64,000 bases of DNA, from positions 641,001 through 705,000 of the forward strand of contig JAPWDM010000033.1 in assembly GCA_035578155.1 (NCBI GenBank). Direction: 5' to 3'. The notes under the pieces are model-generated. The model saw only the letters and a program-made list of their open reading frames with translations. It made no database searches and was not told the DNA's origin. The first letter of the stretch is position 1, and each line of letters starts with the position of its first letter. Shown in pieces: positions 21,007-32,869 of this stretch. The stretch is from Brachynemurus nebulosus (taxonomy: Eukaryota; Arthropoda; Insecta; Neuroptera; Myrmeleontidae). The translations under genes were made by a program, and so were the position numbers.

Positions 21007-23507
21007 ATCCGATCAATTTAGTCCTAAAAATAGTAGTAAAGGTACAAAAATTAGGGGAGAGCTGAAAATTGGTACGGATGTTCGGAACACCATTGTAAAT
21101 AAGTGTTGAAAAGTCCTCATCAATCCTGTACGTGGGAAAAATTTTATTCAAGGTCAAAGGGGTCAAAAATGGGTTTTTCACATTTTTCAGCAAAATGGTA
21201 AGTTTTGTCATAAAATTAGGTTAGACAAAAATTGTAGATCATACAATTATCTATAAAAAATGTCTTAATACGTTTTTTCCTAAGAGCCACCGTTTCTGAG
21301 ATATATAATACTACAAAAAATTAAAGGAACAAAAAAAAATTGTTAATATTTTAGTGATTTTTGAAGGACTGTATTTACGTGAAAAATGGTCGTATCGGGA
21401 TGATAGAAAAAGTATTTTGAAACTCCAAGATTCTAGTTTTCAGATCTTCCGTCTAAAAGTTTTTAAGAGTAACAATTATCGAGCAATTGTAAGGAATAAC
21501 ACAAAAATTGAAAATTGAAAATTTTTTGCTCTTTTCCTTTCGATCTACGGGCTTAAAAATTTTTTTAACGTAAAGCCATGGTATTGACTTGATAGCCTGT
21601 TTATTCAGCTTCAATTTCCTTTTTAAAATTTTTCTCTACGTTGAACTGTTCCGGAGATATCCAACTTTGAATGCAAAATGATCATTTTTGGTTCAACCAT
21701 CGATATCTCAGTAATGAGTGATCAGACAGAAAATTGAAGGGCAGTTTTAGAATCTGGAATAAATTTCCTACAAGGCTATGTCGCGTATTTTAGGGGAAAG
21801 AATTTTTTTCATCCGTAATTTTAGTCTGAAAAATGTGAAAAAAGGACTTTTTTCCTTGTTGTAATAAATTGTTCGCATCCTTACGAGAATTGTTGGGGAA
21901 TCTAATGTCTGTACGAATTTTTACACTGTACTCTCAATAACCCTGCAAATCGGTAGATCGATCTATCGAGTGGTTTTCCTAAACCGTTTGTTCAAAATTT
22001 CAGAAAAAAAATTAAAGGAGCAAAATTGAATGAAAAATTCAATTTTTTTTTAACTTTTTTTACAGAAGCTAGGCACTTTTTATCCACTAAAATTTGAAAA
22101 TTGAGAAACAAAATTTTGAAAATTTTTTTCAAAAATTGAAAAGGATTATTTTAAAATTTTTTCAAAATTTAATTTTAATTTTTTATTTTTTTTAAAATTT
22201 AAAATTAAAGGAGCATAATAATTGAATAAACAAAATTGAATAAAAATTTCAATTCTTTTTTTTTTTTTCAATTCAATTTTTTTTTCAACACTTTTCGCAG
22301 TTAGGCATCCTTTATTCATTAAATTCGAAAATTAAGAAAAAAAAATTTTTCACATTTTTTTTTTTAAAATTTGAAAAAAAATTTGAAAAAATTTGTTTTC
22401 TTAATTTTCAAATTTAATGGATAAAGGATGCCTAACTGTGAAAATTGTTGAAAAAAAAAATTGAATTGAAAAAAGAGAATTGAATTTTTTATTAAATTTT
22501 GCTTATTCAATTTTGCTCCTTTAATTTTTTTTTGAAATTTTGAACAAACGGTTTAGAAAAACCATTCGGTAGATCGATCTACCGATTTGCGGGGCTGTTG
22601 GGAGTACAGTGGCGTGTAAAAATTCGTACAAACATTAGATTCCCCAGCAATTCTCGCAAGGATGCGAACAATTTTTTACAACAAGGAAAATAGTCCTTTT
22701 TTTCACATTTTTCAAGTTAAAATTACGGATGAAAAAATTTTTTTTCCCTAAAATACGCGACAAAGCCTTGTCGAAAATTTATTCCAGATTCCAAAACTGC
22801 CCTTCAGTTTTCTGTCCGATCACTGATTACTGAGATATCGATGGTTAAACCAAAAAGGATCATTTTGCATTCAAAGTTGGATATCTCCGGAACAGTTCAA
22901 CGTAGAGAAAAATTTTACAAAGAAAATTGAAGCTGAATAAACAGGCTATCAATTCAATACCATGGCTTTACTGTAAAAAAATTTTTAAGCCCGTAGATCA
23001 AAAGGAAAAAAGCAAAAAATTTTCGATTTTCAATTTTTGTGTTATTCCTTACAATTGCTCCATAACTGTTACCCTTAAAAATTTTTGGAGGGAAGATCTG
23101 AAAACTAGAATCTTGGAGCTTCAAAATTCTTTTTTTATCATTCCGATATGACCATTTTTCACGTAAATACAGCCCTTCAAAAATCACTAAAATATTAACA
23201 ATTTTTTTTTTGTTCCTTTAATTTTTTGTAGTTGTATATATCTCAGAAACGGTGGCTCTTAGAAAAAAACGTATTGAGGCATTTTTTATAGATAATTGTA
23301 TGATCTACAATTTTTGTCTGACCTAATTTTATGACAAAACTTACCATTTTGCTGAAAAATACGAAAAACTCATTTTTGACCCCTTTGACCTTGAATAAAA
23401 TTTTTTCCACGTACAGAATCGATGAGGACTTTTCAACATTTATTTATAATGGTGTTTCGAACATTCATGCCAATTTTCAGCTCTCCCCTAATTTTTGTAC
23501 CCTTGCA
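21007..23507. mobile_element. 2.5-kb long palindrome
   Basis: Arms run roughly 21007-22350 and 22390-23507, with the centre near 22370. Matched blocks include GACCCCTTTGACCTTGAATA (23378) against its complement at 21151, and GCATCCTTTATTCATTAAAT (22307) against ATTTAATGGATAAAGGATGC (22412). ATGTTTAAAT stands just outside each end (20997-21006 and 23508-23517) and may be a target duplication. Short frames are mirror images in both arms and not genes. Confidence 0.8.
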
Positions 23508-24301
23508 TGTTTAAATTGACCGGTGTAAAAATAATTTTTAAATAGTTTTAAATAATTTTCAAGGTTAATTTTACCATGAGTCCGAATATTGGAATAAAAT
23601 CAATAAAATTATCTCAGCATACTTACTAATTAAAATTAGATCTATCTCAACAAAAATTATAAGTTTTAGAAACTTTATTTAAATAAAGATAATAATAATA
23701 ACAATAATACGTCTTAAATGTTATATTGTTTTAATAATAATAAACATTAACTTAACAGATTGGAACAAAAAACTTCAACAATGTATAGTGATAACAACAG
23801 TCCGGCTAAAACTTGTAGTTATAAAAATATGTAGGTAAATTACATGTAGGTACATATAACTAACTTAAACAGACCCTCTCACTTGATGTTTTTGTTGCAC
23901 TTCTTAAGGAGGTACAGAAAGTGGATTTTTTCTGTAATAAAATTACATACGTTCATAACAACGACAAACAAGCTTAGACAAACGTCTAGCTTTATCTGCT
24001 GTTTGCCTTCTTTTGTTAACACGTTGACGGGTCATGGAGAATTATAACGAAATGACCAACTGGTATACTATTTTGACAGCTAATAAACTTTGTATGAAAT
24101 TGTTGACGTCGTAATACGTGGTGTATGATCTAATAAAGTTTCACTTGACGTCTTACAAAGAAAACAACTATCAAGGATTTTTTGGTGATGTATTATTAGG
24201 TACGGAATTTTTTGGAAAAAAATCACCAGTTTACTATATCAAGGATTTTTTGGTGATGTATTATTAGGTACGGAATTTTTTGGAAAAAAATCACCAGTTT
24301 A

Positions 24302-24868
24302 CTAGTACACCGACACTATAATAATTTCACACCATCTAATAATACCGACAATACGACAAAATATAATAATTTTTTAAAAATACCACACTTAGGACAACAT
24401 ACTGGCCCCTTATCCTCTCTTCTGCGGTCAAATGGCTTGCGACCGGTATTTAGTTATCCTTTCACGATCAAAAATTCCCTTTACACCAGACAAAAACCAA
24501 CTGTACCACCTGAAAAGAAGGATAATCTTATTTACTCCATTCCGTGTGCTGGTTGTCAACTTTTTTATATAGGCCAGACGTCGAAATCGTTAGAGCTACG
24601 TCTGAAACAACACCAGTGGAATTTAGCTAGAAGTGATTTTCGTACCGGATTGGCGCAACACTCCAATGAAAAAGACCACCGTTTTAATTTTCAGAACACG
24701 AGAGTGCTGCAATATGAGAGAAATCTCAAAAAAATACTGAATCTAGAAAGCCTGTGGATAAATACACACAAAAATTGTAACAATCAAACTGACAACTCGA
24801 ATTTGACAGTTTATCATCAGCTGTGTGTATCTGCGCAGAAGATCCTAAGTGATCATAGTAGTCGGTAA
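24302..24868 (+). pseudogene. Penelope-like GIY-YIG endonuclease, C-terminal fragment
   Basis: An open frame from the tandem repeat to a TAA at about 24866. The first recognisable stretch is FLKIPHLGQHTGPLSSLLRS, corresponding to the linker after the reverse transcriptase. Then comes NLIYSIPCAGCQLFYIGQTS with KSLELRLKQH: Y...YIG is the GIY-YIG motif, CxxC begins the PLE zinc-binding insertion, and Arg in LRLKQH is the expected catalytic Arg. Further on, GLAQHSNEKDHRFNF supplies the His pair and NLESLWI the expected catalytic Glu. The endonuclease domain looks undamaged, but the reverse transcriptase is absent and there is no start codon of its own. Confidence 0.9.
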
Positions 24869-25230
24869 CACAATAACTGTTTTTATCGATAAATACACTA
24901 GTCAGCAGAAATATCTTAACATATCTCAACTAGTCAATAAAAATGTCTCAATACATTATATTATGTGCTCGTTTCGTAATCCGTTTTCATTGTTTTTTTT
25001 TTTTTTTTAAATTTTAATTGTTAATCTTTTTATATAAAAAAAACTTTTTATTATTTTATTTATTATTTTATTTATGTTGCTCAATTAATTTTATTTATTG
25101 ACATTTTATTGAAGAATAAGTTTTTTGTTTTTGTTCTTTTATAAAAAAAACTGTAAGTAATTTTTAGTTCTATTAATTTTATTTCAAAAAAATTGTTTTT
25201 TTGTTGTAATACTAATATGTTATTTAGGGC

Positions 25231-25261
25231 CTGATGAGGAGACAGCATTGCGTCTCGAAAC
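25231..25261 (+). ncRNA. Hammerhead ribozyme-like core in the PLE
   Basis: CTGATGAG is followed by stem II (GAGAC paired with GTCTC, 8-nt loop) and GAAAC. This is the conserved hammerhead order CUGAUGA, stem II, GAAA. Hammerhead motifs are known in Penelope-like elements, usually with a minimal stem III. I could not draw a convincing stem III/I from the flanks, so catalytic activity is not claimed. Confidence 0.65.
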
Positions 25262-26128
25262 GTTGCTAAAAAAATAAAAACTAAATAATCCTTAGTAAAC
25301 TGGTGATTTTTTTCCAAAAAATTCCGTACCAAAGAAAACAACTCTAACAAAAGAGAAATCAATATCTATTTTGTTTTATTAATTAAAAAAGACAAACGGC
25401 AGATAATGTTGGACTTGAGTAAATTTAAACTAGTTTATCGTAGTTATGAACGTATGTAATTGTATTATTTTAGAAATAGGGTAGATATTTTACTTTATAG
25501 CCCTTTTTATAGATAAGTAATATATGTAGTACCTAACATGGTATGCATTTGTATTGAAATATTACTATGTTCTACCAACCAAAATTTTTCCATAAAAATA
25601 TATATTATAGAGTACTAAGAGACATATTATTGAACAAAAAATGGTGGGTGTCGCTAACGCGTAAGTGCCAAAAAAAAATTTTTTTAAATTTAAAAATTAA
25701 AAAAAAATTAGTATAATAAAGGGATGTAACGTTAATTTCTTTTTAATTACTTTGCCTAAGATGGGTACACAATATATATTAAACTCAAATAAATCGTCTC
25801 AATAATTTCGTAAAAAAAAATTTTTTTTGAAAATTTTTGTCTGTTTGTGTATTCACAAAATATTAGCCTCAGAGGGTTGAAATTTGGCAGGAATGTATCT
25901 GGGGCTAAGAAGTATTATTTCCTATAAGAACAATCAATTTTGGGTCAAGGGCCGTTTTCCCTATCTTACCCGGCTATGCCCTTTACGAAATTACAAAACT
26001 GCGGTAATTTTAAATGGGTAAACTTTTTACTTTATGCCATTACAAAACCCCTCCAAAAAAATCATTGAAATCCGTTCATTATAAATGAATTCCGTCATTT
26101 TTCTTTAATAATGACTAATTGCATTGGA

Positions 26129-26850
26129 CTATATTAAAAGATGTAAGTATCTTTCACTATTTAAAACCTCATCAATGAAAATTGGCCCTATAATTTTCCT
26201 TTTCAAAATTCCACACCAAGTATTTAACGACCACTGCTGTTGATAGTCGATCGTACCTATCCTATGCGGATTTTCCGTCGTCCAGTAATGAAAATTATGC
26301 CTATTTACCTGACCTGTACCTTTAAAAGTCGCCTCATCACTAAACAAAATATTCCTAAAATAATTATTCTCTTTATTTTCGGTCCATAAACAAAAGTCTA
26401 CTCGGCTTCTAAAATCTACTTCAGTTAAATGTTGGGACAAACTAATATGACACGGATTGAATTTTTCTTGTTTTAAAATTCTAACGACGGAGCGTTGACT
26501 AATTCCAACATCTCTAGCTGTCTCTCTAGTACTACAGTGTGAGTTCACTGCAACAGATGCAAGAACTACAGTTTTATATAATTCGTCAGTGGCGTTTCTT
26601 GAATGATTATTTCTAACGGGAATCAAACTCCCTGTATTTTCTACTCTATCGAAAATTTTCCTAATAGCTTGGTGTGACGGATGCCTCATGTTCAGGGAAT
26701 TTATCTGCATAAACTTGTGCCGCTTGACGACAGTTCATGTTATATCGTCCTAAAATTTTCTTTTTTAAATTAAAAGAAATTAGAATTTTTCAACAACGAA
26801 CCTAAAACTAAAATAATATCGAGAACTTCTCTGTTAGTATAAAAAGACAT
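26129..26850 (-). pseudogene. DDE_3 (IS630/Tc-type) transposase, N-terminal part
   Basis: Minus strand. A start at 26850 gives MSFYTNREVLDIILVLG. A 52-nt GT-AG intron (26801-26750) joins it to RYNMNCRQAAQVYADKFPEH. A one-base frameshift at about 26670-26690 then leads into the main 193-codon frame: helix-turn-helix with STRETARDVGISQRSVVRIL, then ILFSDEATFKGTGQVNRHNF with the first catalytic Asp, and WSLNTWCGILKRKIIGPIFI. It ends after SERYLHLLI, before the QQDGAPAH block, so the C-terminal third is lost. The same family is represented by C-terminal pieces at 17505-18900 and 31695-32034. The intron call is inferred from the restored family-like reading. Confidence 0.85.
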
Positions 26851-28017
26851 TATTAAATTATAAATAAACTAAGTAAAATAATAATAAAATATAAAAATAA
26901 TACAAACAGTAATTGTAGTGATTTTTACGCAAACGAAATTATAAATTTTCTTTTTTGAAAGTAAATATCATAGTATAGAAACACGTTTCTACACGTTATA
27001 AATATTCAAAATTATTTCAAACAATCAAAGTTTAAGATTTCTACCTGCCTTACCCACTGGAAACACAAATGGTTACACTGACGTTCATCATTGCCAAATT
27101 CTTCCGATAGGTATCGCATAATCGAAAGTGACAAGCTGTCAAATACATATGTGTTTGTGTATATTTTGATTTTTCCCATCAAGTACAATTAATAGTACAT
27201 CAATCCGAAGATGAAGAAAAAATTAAAAGTGTTCCTAAAATTGAGTAACTAAGTACTTTGTCAAAAAATTGATTGAAGTTTTATCCTTAAGTTAACGAAA
27301 TTATAAAAATCAATTTTTTCCAGTCTTCTGGTAAAATTCCCTGACTTTTCCAGAAAGTTTAGAATTCCTTGACATTTCCAGGTTTTCCAGGAATGTGCCA
27401 CCATACTATGCCGTTTCCAGATGATAAAACAGAATTAAGTTTGAAAACAGTTTCAACACAAAAAGTTTATAAAGACAATTGACTTTCGATTGAAAAATTA
27501 AGAGGTGATAAACATAGGCTATTCATTATTACACAGGTTCGGAAAATTATGAAAAATTTTTTTTTATACTTTAACACCCATGTGTTATAACATGAAATAC
27601 AGAGAATTTTCAAGTTCTATCAGTGGCGGATTTACCCTAAGTGCCGCTCTAGGCTCAATGAAAAATGCCGTCCCTGAAAAAATAAAAAAAATTTTGCCGC
27701 CATTTTTGCCAAATTTGCCGCCCCTAAAATCGGTCGCCCTTCTTAACAAACGTAAGTGACGAGCAAAAAAAAAAAAAACAAATTCTACATTTTGTCAAAT
27801 TATAAAATAATAAAAATAAATATACAATGTAAATTCAAATTACTGTTTTATTGAAAAATCATCATTTCTGTACAAATTTTTTTTTTAAATAGCTGATTTG
27901 AAATGTAATAAAAATTTTCCAGTTTTATTAACATGTTTTCAATAAATTTATTGTCCCTGTTTACATAAATAACTTAAAGATTTATAGACATATACAATCA
28001 GATTACAATATTATTTT
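26851..28017. other. No gene supported
   Basis: AT-rich. CAGTGGCGGATTTACCC at about 27622 looks like a hAT-type terminus and CAGTGGTGAATTTACAC recurs near 28904 in the same orientation, but no inverted partner was found for either. Confidence 0.4.
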
Positions 28018-28025
28018 CTGTTGAT

Positions 28026-28884
28026 CAGGGCTAGGAGCTATTTAAAATGATTTCATTTTAAATATGTATTTAAAATACAAAATGGCATTTTGCATTTTCT
28101 ATTTTAAATAAGTTCGGCCAAACCATTTTCCATTTTGTATTTAAAAAGAAAATTTGAATCCATTTTACATTTAAAATGAAAATGCATGTATACTCAAATT
28201 TATGTGCATAAATTATAGAACTCGAACTGAACGATCTGAAGTCTAACAAATTGTAAATTAAATGTAAGTTTATTTAATTGATTCAAATTTTTTATAACTC
28301 GAGTTGCAAAGTCACTTGAGTTAAATTTATTACTAGAGTTGTAGTTCTCTTAAGTCAAACTTTTCTGACTCAGGTTGTGTACTATTATCTTTAAGACACA
28401 GCGATAAGAAATGCTTTGTATTTCGAGTAGATGACTTTCATAATTTAGAAGTCGCAGTTCTAATTTCAGAACTAGTTATTTTAAAAATCTAAATTTTTTG
28501 AAGAAGAGTCGTAGCGTAGTCAAGGTTTGAAGATGTCAAGGCTGAATTAAATTTTACAATATTTTAAAGTAACAATATTTCAAGAGTTAAATTTCGTTTT
28601 CATATCATGTAAACTTTACAAAATTTTCTCAAAAGACTGCCTTTATTTAATTTCAGTACGTTTGAAATTTTCTTAACTTTTTTTTTAATACTGATAAAAA
28701 AATTTATAGAATTTAAAGTAAAAAAACATTTGGCATTTTATAATCCATTTTAAATAGCTATTTTCCATTTTCTGTTTTAAATATGTTCAGCAAAACCATT
28801 TTCCATTTTGTATTTTAAATGCATTTTTTAAAATCATTTTCCATTTTCTATTTTAATTTCAATGAACCATTTTTCCCAGCCCTG
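28026..28884. mobile_element. hAT-like non-autonomous element with CCATTTTNCATTTT arrays
   Basis: Ends CAGGGCTAGGAGC and TTCCCAGCCCTG (inverted CAGGGCTRGGA). The 8 bases outside are CTGTTGAT and CTGGTAGT, five of eight matching, so any duplication is eroded. ATTTTCCATTTTGTATTTTA-like motifs fill about 28070-28180 and 28730-28850, leaving the centre free, as expected of hAT subterminal arrays. No coding frame. Confidence 0.65.
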
Positions 28885-29544
28885 CTGGTAGTTACGTATA
28901 ACCAGTGGTGAATTTACACTATGAGCACGCGGGGCAGTGGCCCCGGTTGGCAAATTTTTAGGGGCAGTTTCCTCGCGTTAACTTTTCTATTTCTTAAATT
29001 TTTTCCACAGGAGTACCATGCTCTGGCGATTTTATATTAACTTCATACTGAACCTGTTTCACTGAAGCTTTACAGAATTCTATGAAACAAAAACTTTCGT
29101 TACTTACATTGTAAATAATTATTTTGAAATTGTGGAATTACCCTTACCTTTTAAAATAACAATGAATATTCCTTCGGTAATATAAGAGGTTATGTCATTT
29201 CCAAAACTTCCATGAAACTGAATTAAATATGAGAATAAAATCGTTATTCTATCTTCAGTAAACACAATAATACGTTATTAGAAATACTCCAATAAAGTAC
29301 CTATAACTTAATTACGTAAATTATCGAAATATTGTAAATTTAAAAAAAAATTGCTTAAAACAAGATCAGCTTTTGTTACCATTTAATGACTTTCCGCGTT
29401 TTCTCAATTTATTTTTTCAATTAGCTACATTCCAGGTAGATACATTTTAGTTGTAAATCAATATAAACACAAAAATAGTGAATAAAAATTAATAAAATTT
29501 GGGTATTTAAAGAGCTGACGTTTTGAATTAGTCATTTGTGTTGT
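28885..29544. other. No gene supported
   Basis: Begins with a G-rich CAGTGGTGAATTTACAC-type possible transposon end, then AT-rich sequence with no frame or repeat that I recognise. Confidence 0.4.
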
Positions 29545-29945
29545 ATATGGTAAAACCATCTATGTAGCATAAATACAATTACTGTTTAGCTGCACAATTA
29601 TTTAACGTAAATAACGATGGCTGTTTGAATAAAACACTCTTAAATTCAACAAAATTAACTTAAATAAATCACTTTTAAGCGCAAAAGTTGCAAAATTTGA
29701 AAAAAAATTAAGATAACATTTTTTTTTTTATTTCTGTTGCTTTATTGAATAATTTTTATCAACAAATAAGTATACTATTCCATTTAAAAAAAGGTAAGTT
29801 TGTATCATAGCTCGAAAACCATAAGAGCTATAAAGCTCCTGATTATAGCAATTGGTTGCCCCGTCGATATCTACAACTCTTTGAACAATTTTTCGATTAA
29901 ATCGACGGTTTGGCTGTAATCAAAATGGCAACTCTTGAAAGACTT
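29545..29945 (-). mobile_element. P-type element relic, copy 3 (outer part only)
   Basis: Reverse-strand match to 14950-15340 and 43410-43765. Shared blocks include TTTATTGAATAATTTTTATC, AACAAATAAGTATACTATTC and GGTTGCCCCGTCGATATCTAC. It stops before the THAP segment and abuts a (TA)n tract at 29949. Confidence 0.75.
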
Positions 29946-29946
29946 A

Positions 29947-30007
<61 letters not shown>

Positions 30008-30010
<3 letters not shown>

Positions 30011-31690
30011 GGTGTAAAATATATAACTCTCCGTACGAAAACAGTGGGTAGATCTCACCTATGTAATTAATATTTGCCAAAAAATTTTAAGCAAAAGTGT
30101 TTTTTAACAGAAAAAATTTGATACTAAAAAAAGGGGCCCTTAACAATTTTTTTTAATCCGGCTCTGATCATCTCATGTTTGTAAAATAGTTTTCTGTTTT
30201 TCCAAAAACATCTGGGAACCACCATTTATGAAAACAAGAGTATTGTGAATGTGTTGTAAAAACGTATAAACACTGTGTACAATGTGTCTCAAAAATTTCA
30301 ACCGAAATCCTGAAATATCTAGCGATTATCGCCGACTTATCGTAAGCAACAGAAGGTTTTTTAAAAATATTTTTACACAGAAATGTGCTATTAAATTGAA
30401 ACTTAACATTGCTGTAACTCTGTAATTAATGGTTTTTGGAGCGAAACGTTAACAATGCTTGGTCCGTTATAATTTAAAATGTTACAATAAAAATCTGAAT
30501 TTCGATAAAAGTGTTGCTTACGATAAGTCAGTGGTAATGGCTCGATATTTTTTTATACGTACAGTAATAATTATGAATAAATTTAATTTCATGTGAAAAA
30601 GAAACTGTTGACTAATAACTCATATTCTCAGTAATATGTACATTAAAATAGTATATTTTGTAAGAAGTACTGTAAGTTGCGTATTACACGGAGAGTCGTG
30701 ACTGTATGAGTGTGTAATTGGTCTTATGTTGTTACGTTTTACACTTTGTCTCTGAGAAATGCTAAGCTTACGAAACAAATCATATCAATTTGATACCATT
30801 ACAATACACTAAATTCAAAACTAACTTGAAATGTATAAAAATACCAGCCTTTGTTTAAAACCTTTGAAATTATTTGGTATAAATCGACCAATAAAAAACA
30901 TTTTTTTATTTTATTTATCTTAAGTTAATATGATTAGGATATAAAAAAAATTTAATGTTTTTAAAATAATTTTCTTGAAAAAGTTAGGTAATTAAATTTT
31001 TGTAACACATGGTACCATTAAATGTAGTGTACATAATTAGTATCGATTTATTTTGAAAATTTTTTTTCAATACCAAGTGAATGTCCTTGAAATTTCTCAA
31101 TTACAGATGACTAGATGAGATAATGTTATCTTATTTTGTGTATATGTATTTTATGTAGGTAAATAGGTTCTTTTTCGACTGTGTGCGGTCAGGGTCACTG
31201 ATTTATGTGTTTTATCGTTATGTTAGTGTATGTGTATGAATAATATACATACATAGCATACAACTGCAGACATGCACATGACTTGCTGTTGTGTTCTACA
31301 TACATATTGGTTCTATGTGTTTTTGGTGTGGAGTATTTGGTATGTATTATGCTATGTTACGTAAACATTTAACTGACTATGTACAATGTCTGCTTGGCAT
31401 TGCTTTTAATGTACTCGTTACATATGTAAAAGGTATTACTGATTGTTGCTTATCTGAAATTTTATATTTTGTAAATTAAATACTTATAAGTTATAATACC
31501 TATAAATACTTACTGCAGTTTAGTGTAAAAATATTAATTATTAATATTTTATTTATTTTAATTATTAATATTAAGTGATTGATAATTTGTTAATATTAAT
31601 TAATTAATTATATTATAAGTTTGTAAAGTGAATAGTAATCAATTTTTGTTGTTCTGTGTTGTTTGTAGTCTTATAATTTTGATTAACAAT
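30008..31690. other. Repeat-like, no gene supported
   Basis: Starts CAGGGTGTAAAATATATAAC right after (TA)n, the same terminal motif as the MITEs at 6745 and 53795, but no convincing opposite end. Inverted pair at 30329-30352 (GACTTATCGTAAGCAACA) and 30503-30525. A frame at 31291-31479 is cysteine- and aromatic-rich with no family I recognise; not called. Confidence 0.4.
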
Positions 31691-31694
31691 AAGA

Positions 31695-32034
31695 ACTACT
31701 CTCCTACAATAAGTACTCCAGCCAAGAATATGCTGATATGATATTAATTTATGGGGAAACAGGTTGTAATTCAAGTGCTGCACCAATAAAGTGCCCCCCC
31801 CCCGCAGCCGGATTTAAACCATCTCGATTACTGTCTCTGGGGTCATATGAAATCTGTTGTCTATCAATCAGAAATAGACAATATTGAGGAACTTCGTGCT
31901 CGTATTTTTGATGCAGCTAGGATTATTCTAAGATATAAGATCTCCATATTCTAAGTAATGTTAGGCAAAATTTTAATCGCAGGATAGAGGACTGTCTTCG
32001 AGTCAACGGAAATCACTTCCAGCATTTATTATAG
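31695..32034 (+). pseudogene. DDE_3 transposase with large internal deletion
   Basis: The N-terminal residues KYSSQEYADMILIYGETGCN SSAA are followed almost at once, across a run of C at 31793-31803, by the C-terminal PDLNHLDYCLWGHMKSVVYQ and, after one frameshift at about 31950, SNVRQNFNRRIEDCLRVNGN HFQHLL before TAG at 32032. The two ends of a family protein are fused and the whole catalytic core is missing. Such internal deletions are the usual origin of non-autonomous copies. Confidence 0.82.
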
Positions 32035-32783
32035 TAGTTTAATTTTTTATCAAATTTCATGTCAGCATGATTCGTAAGTAGTTTTAAATAATTTACATTT
32101 TTAATATTTAAGTAGTTTGATTAATAATATTATAATTATGTACATAGATAATGTAAATAATAGAAAATATGTAATATGGACACAAGCCAAAAAGACCTTT
32201 TTATATGCATCTGTATTTATCTTTGTCTATCATATTAATAAACAGAAGTTTTTCCTAATTCATTTAAAAACATGATTATGTAACTATGTAAATAAATGGA
32301 AATTGACTTCCCTCACCGCAATTACTGGAGATCTTTTTGGTTTGCGTCCGCAATAGTAAAATCGCAACAATTCTCTCACTTTCAAAAAGTGAGTAATATT
32401 CAGGCGAGTGGACTAGACCTAAAGGGGAAACCACGTAAAAAAAAATGCGCCTTTTGCTATACCCCCTGGTTGGTGTGGAAAATAGCAAAATCTGAGACAT
32501 GATCAGTTACAAGAAACTCTCTTTATAGTCAAAAAGTTTTGTCTGATTTTAGCTGTAAGACACTGTACATACCTATGTTTTGTTTTCAATAAATGGTAAC
32601 TAGAAATAAACATGTTTACAGAAATTTTATAGAATTTTAGTCAAGATAATTATTTTGTACCTTTGATATTAAGGCGGATATGCATAATTTAGTCAGGGCC
32701 GTACTTAAAAAAAATTTGAAACATCATGTAGCGAGTCAATTTGTGATTTTCTCAAACTGTGAATTCCAAAAAAATTCCTGTGG
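32035..32783. other. No gene supported
   Basis: AT-rich. Opposed frames at 32276-32502 overlap each other and neither shows a family signature. Confidence 0.4.
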
Positions 32784-32868
32784 TTTTAGTGTCTACAGGG
32801 TGCTACGAGTCACCCCTCAAAAGGAAGAGAGTTATTTCGTTTACACCCTGTATATATATATATATATA
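32784..32868. mobile_element. Half of the AGGGTGTCAG MITE plus (TA)n
   Basis: GGTTTTAGTGTCTACAGGGT and CACCCCTCAAAAGGA match 7110-7187, ending ACACCCTG then TA repeats. The left half is absent. Confidence 0.75.
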
Positions 32869-32869
32869 A

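Larger units (their letters stand above)
24170..25329 (+). mobile_element. Penelope-like element, 5'-truncated, 14-bp TSD
   Basis: Flanked by exact direct repeats CAAAGAAAACAACT (24156-24169 and 25330-25343). The 5' part is a 68-bp unit in two tandem copies (24171-24238 and 24239-24306). The 3' end carries an inverted copy of it (TTTTTTCCAAAAAATTCCGT at 25306). A GIY-YIG endonuclease frame and a hammerhead-like motif lie between. Terminal direct plus inverted repeats, endonuclease and ribozyme motif are the recognised make-up of Penelope-like retroelements. The reverse transcriptase is missing. Confidence 0.9.
20360..25986. mobile_element. Composite inverted-repeat element A with two later insertions
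   Basis: Outer arms 20360-20880 and 25500-25986 are inverted copies, with ends GTAAAGGGCATAGCCGGGTA and the complement. The homology resumes at 23930-24020 versus 25385-25475 (TTACATACGTTCATAACNAC). The left arm is therefore split by about 3 kb holding the palindrome at 21007-23507. A Penelope-like element (24170-25329) sits near the centre. Without the two insertions A would be a fold-back of about 1.4-1.5 kb. No coding frame of its own. Confidence 0.72.

Noticed and set aside
20960..23519. Mirror-image frames at 20960-21211, 22927-23187 and 23331-23519
   Set aside because: They are the same sequence read in the two arms of the palindrome (MTKLTILLKN in both) with no family motif. Identity comes from the inverted repeat.
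30005..30703. A complete element with CAGGGTGT start at 30008 and TGACTGTA end at 30700
   Set aside because: The ends match over only about nine bases (ACTCTCCGT) and the internal inverted pair has a different centre; not enough support.
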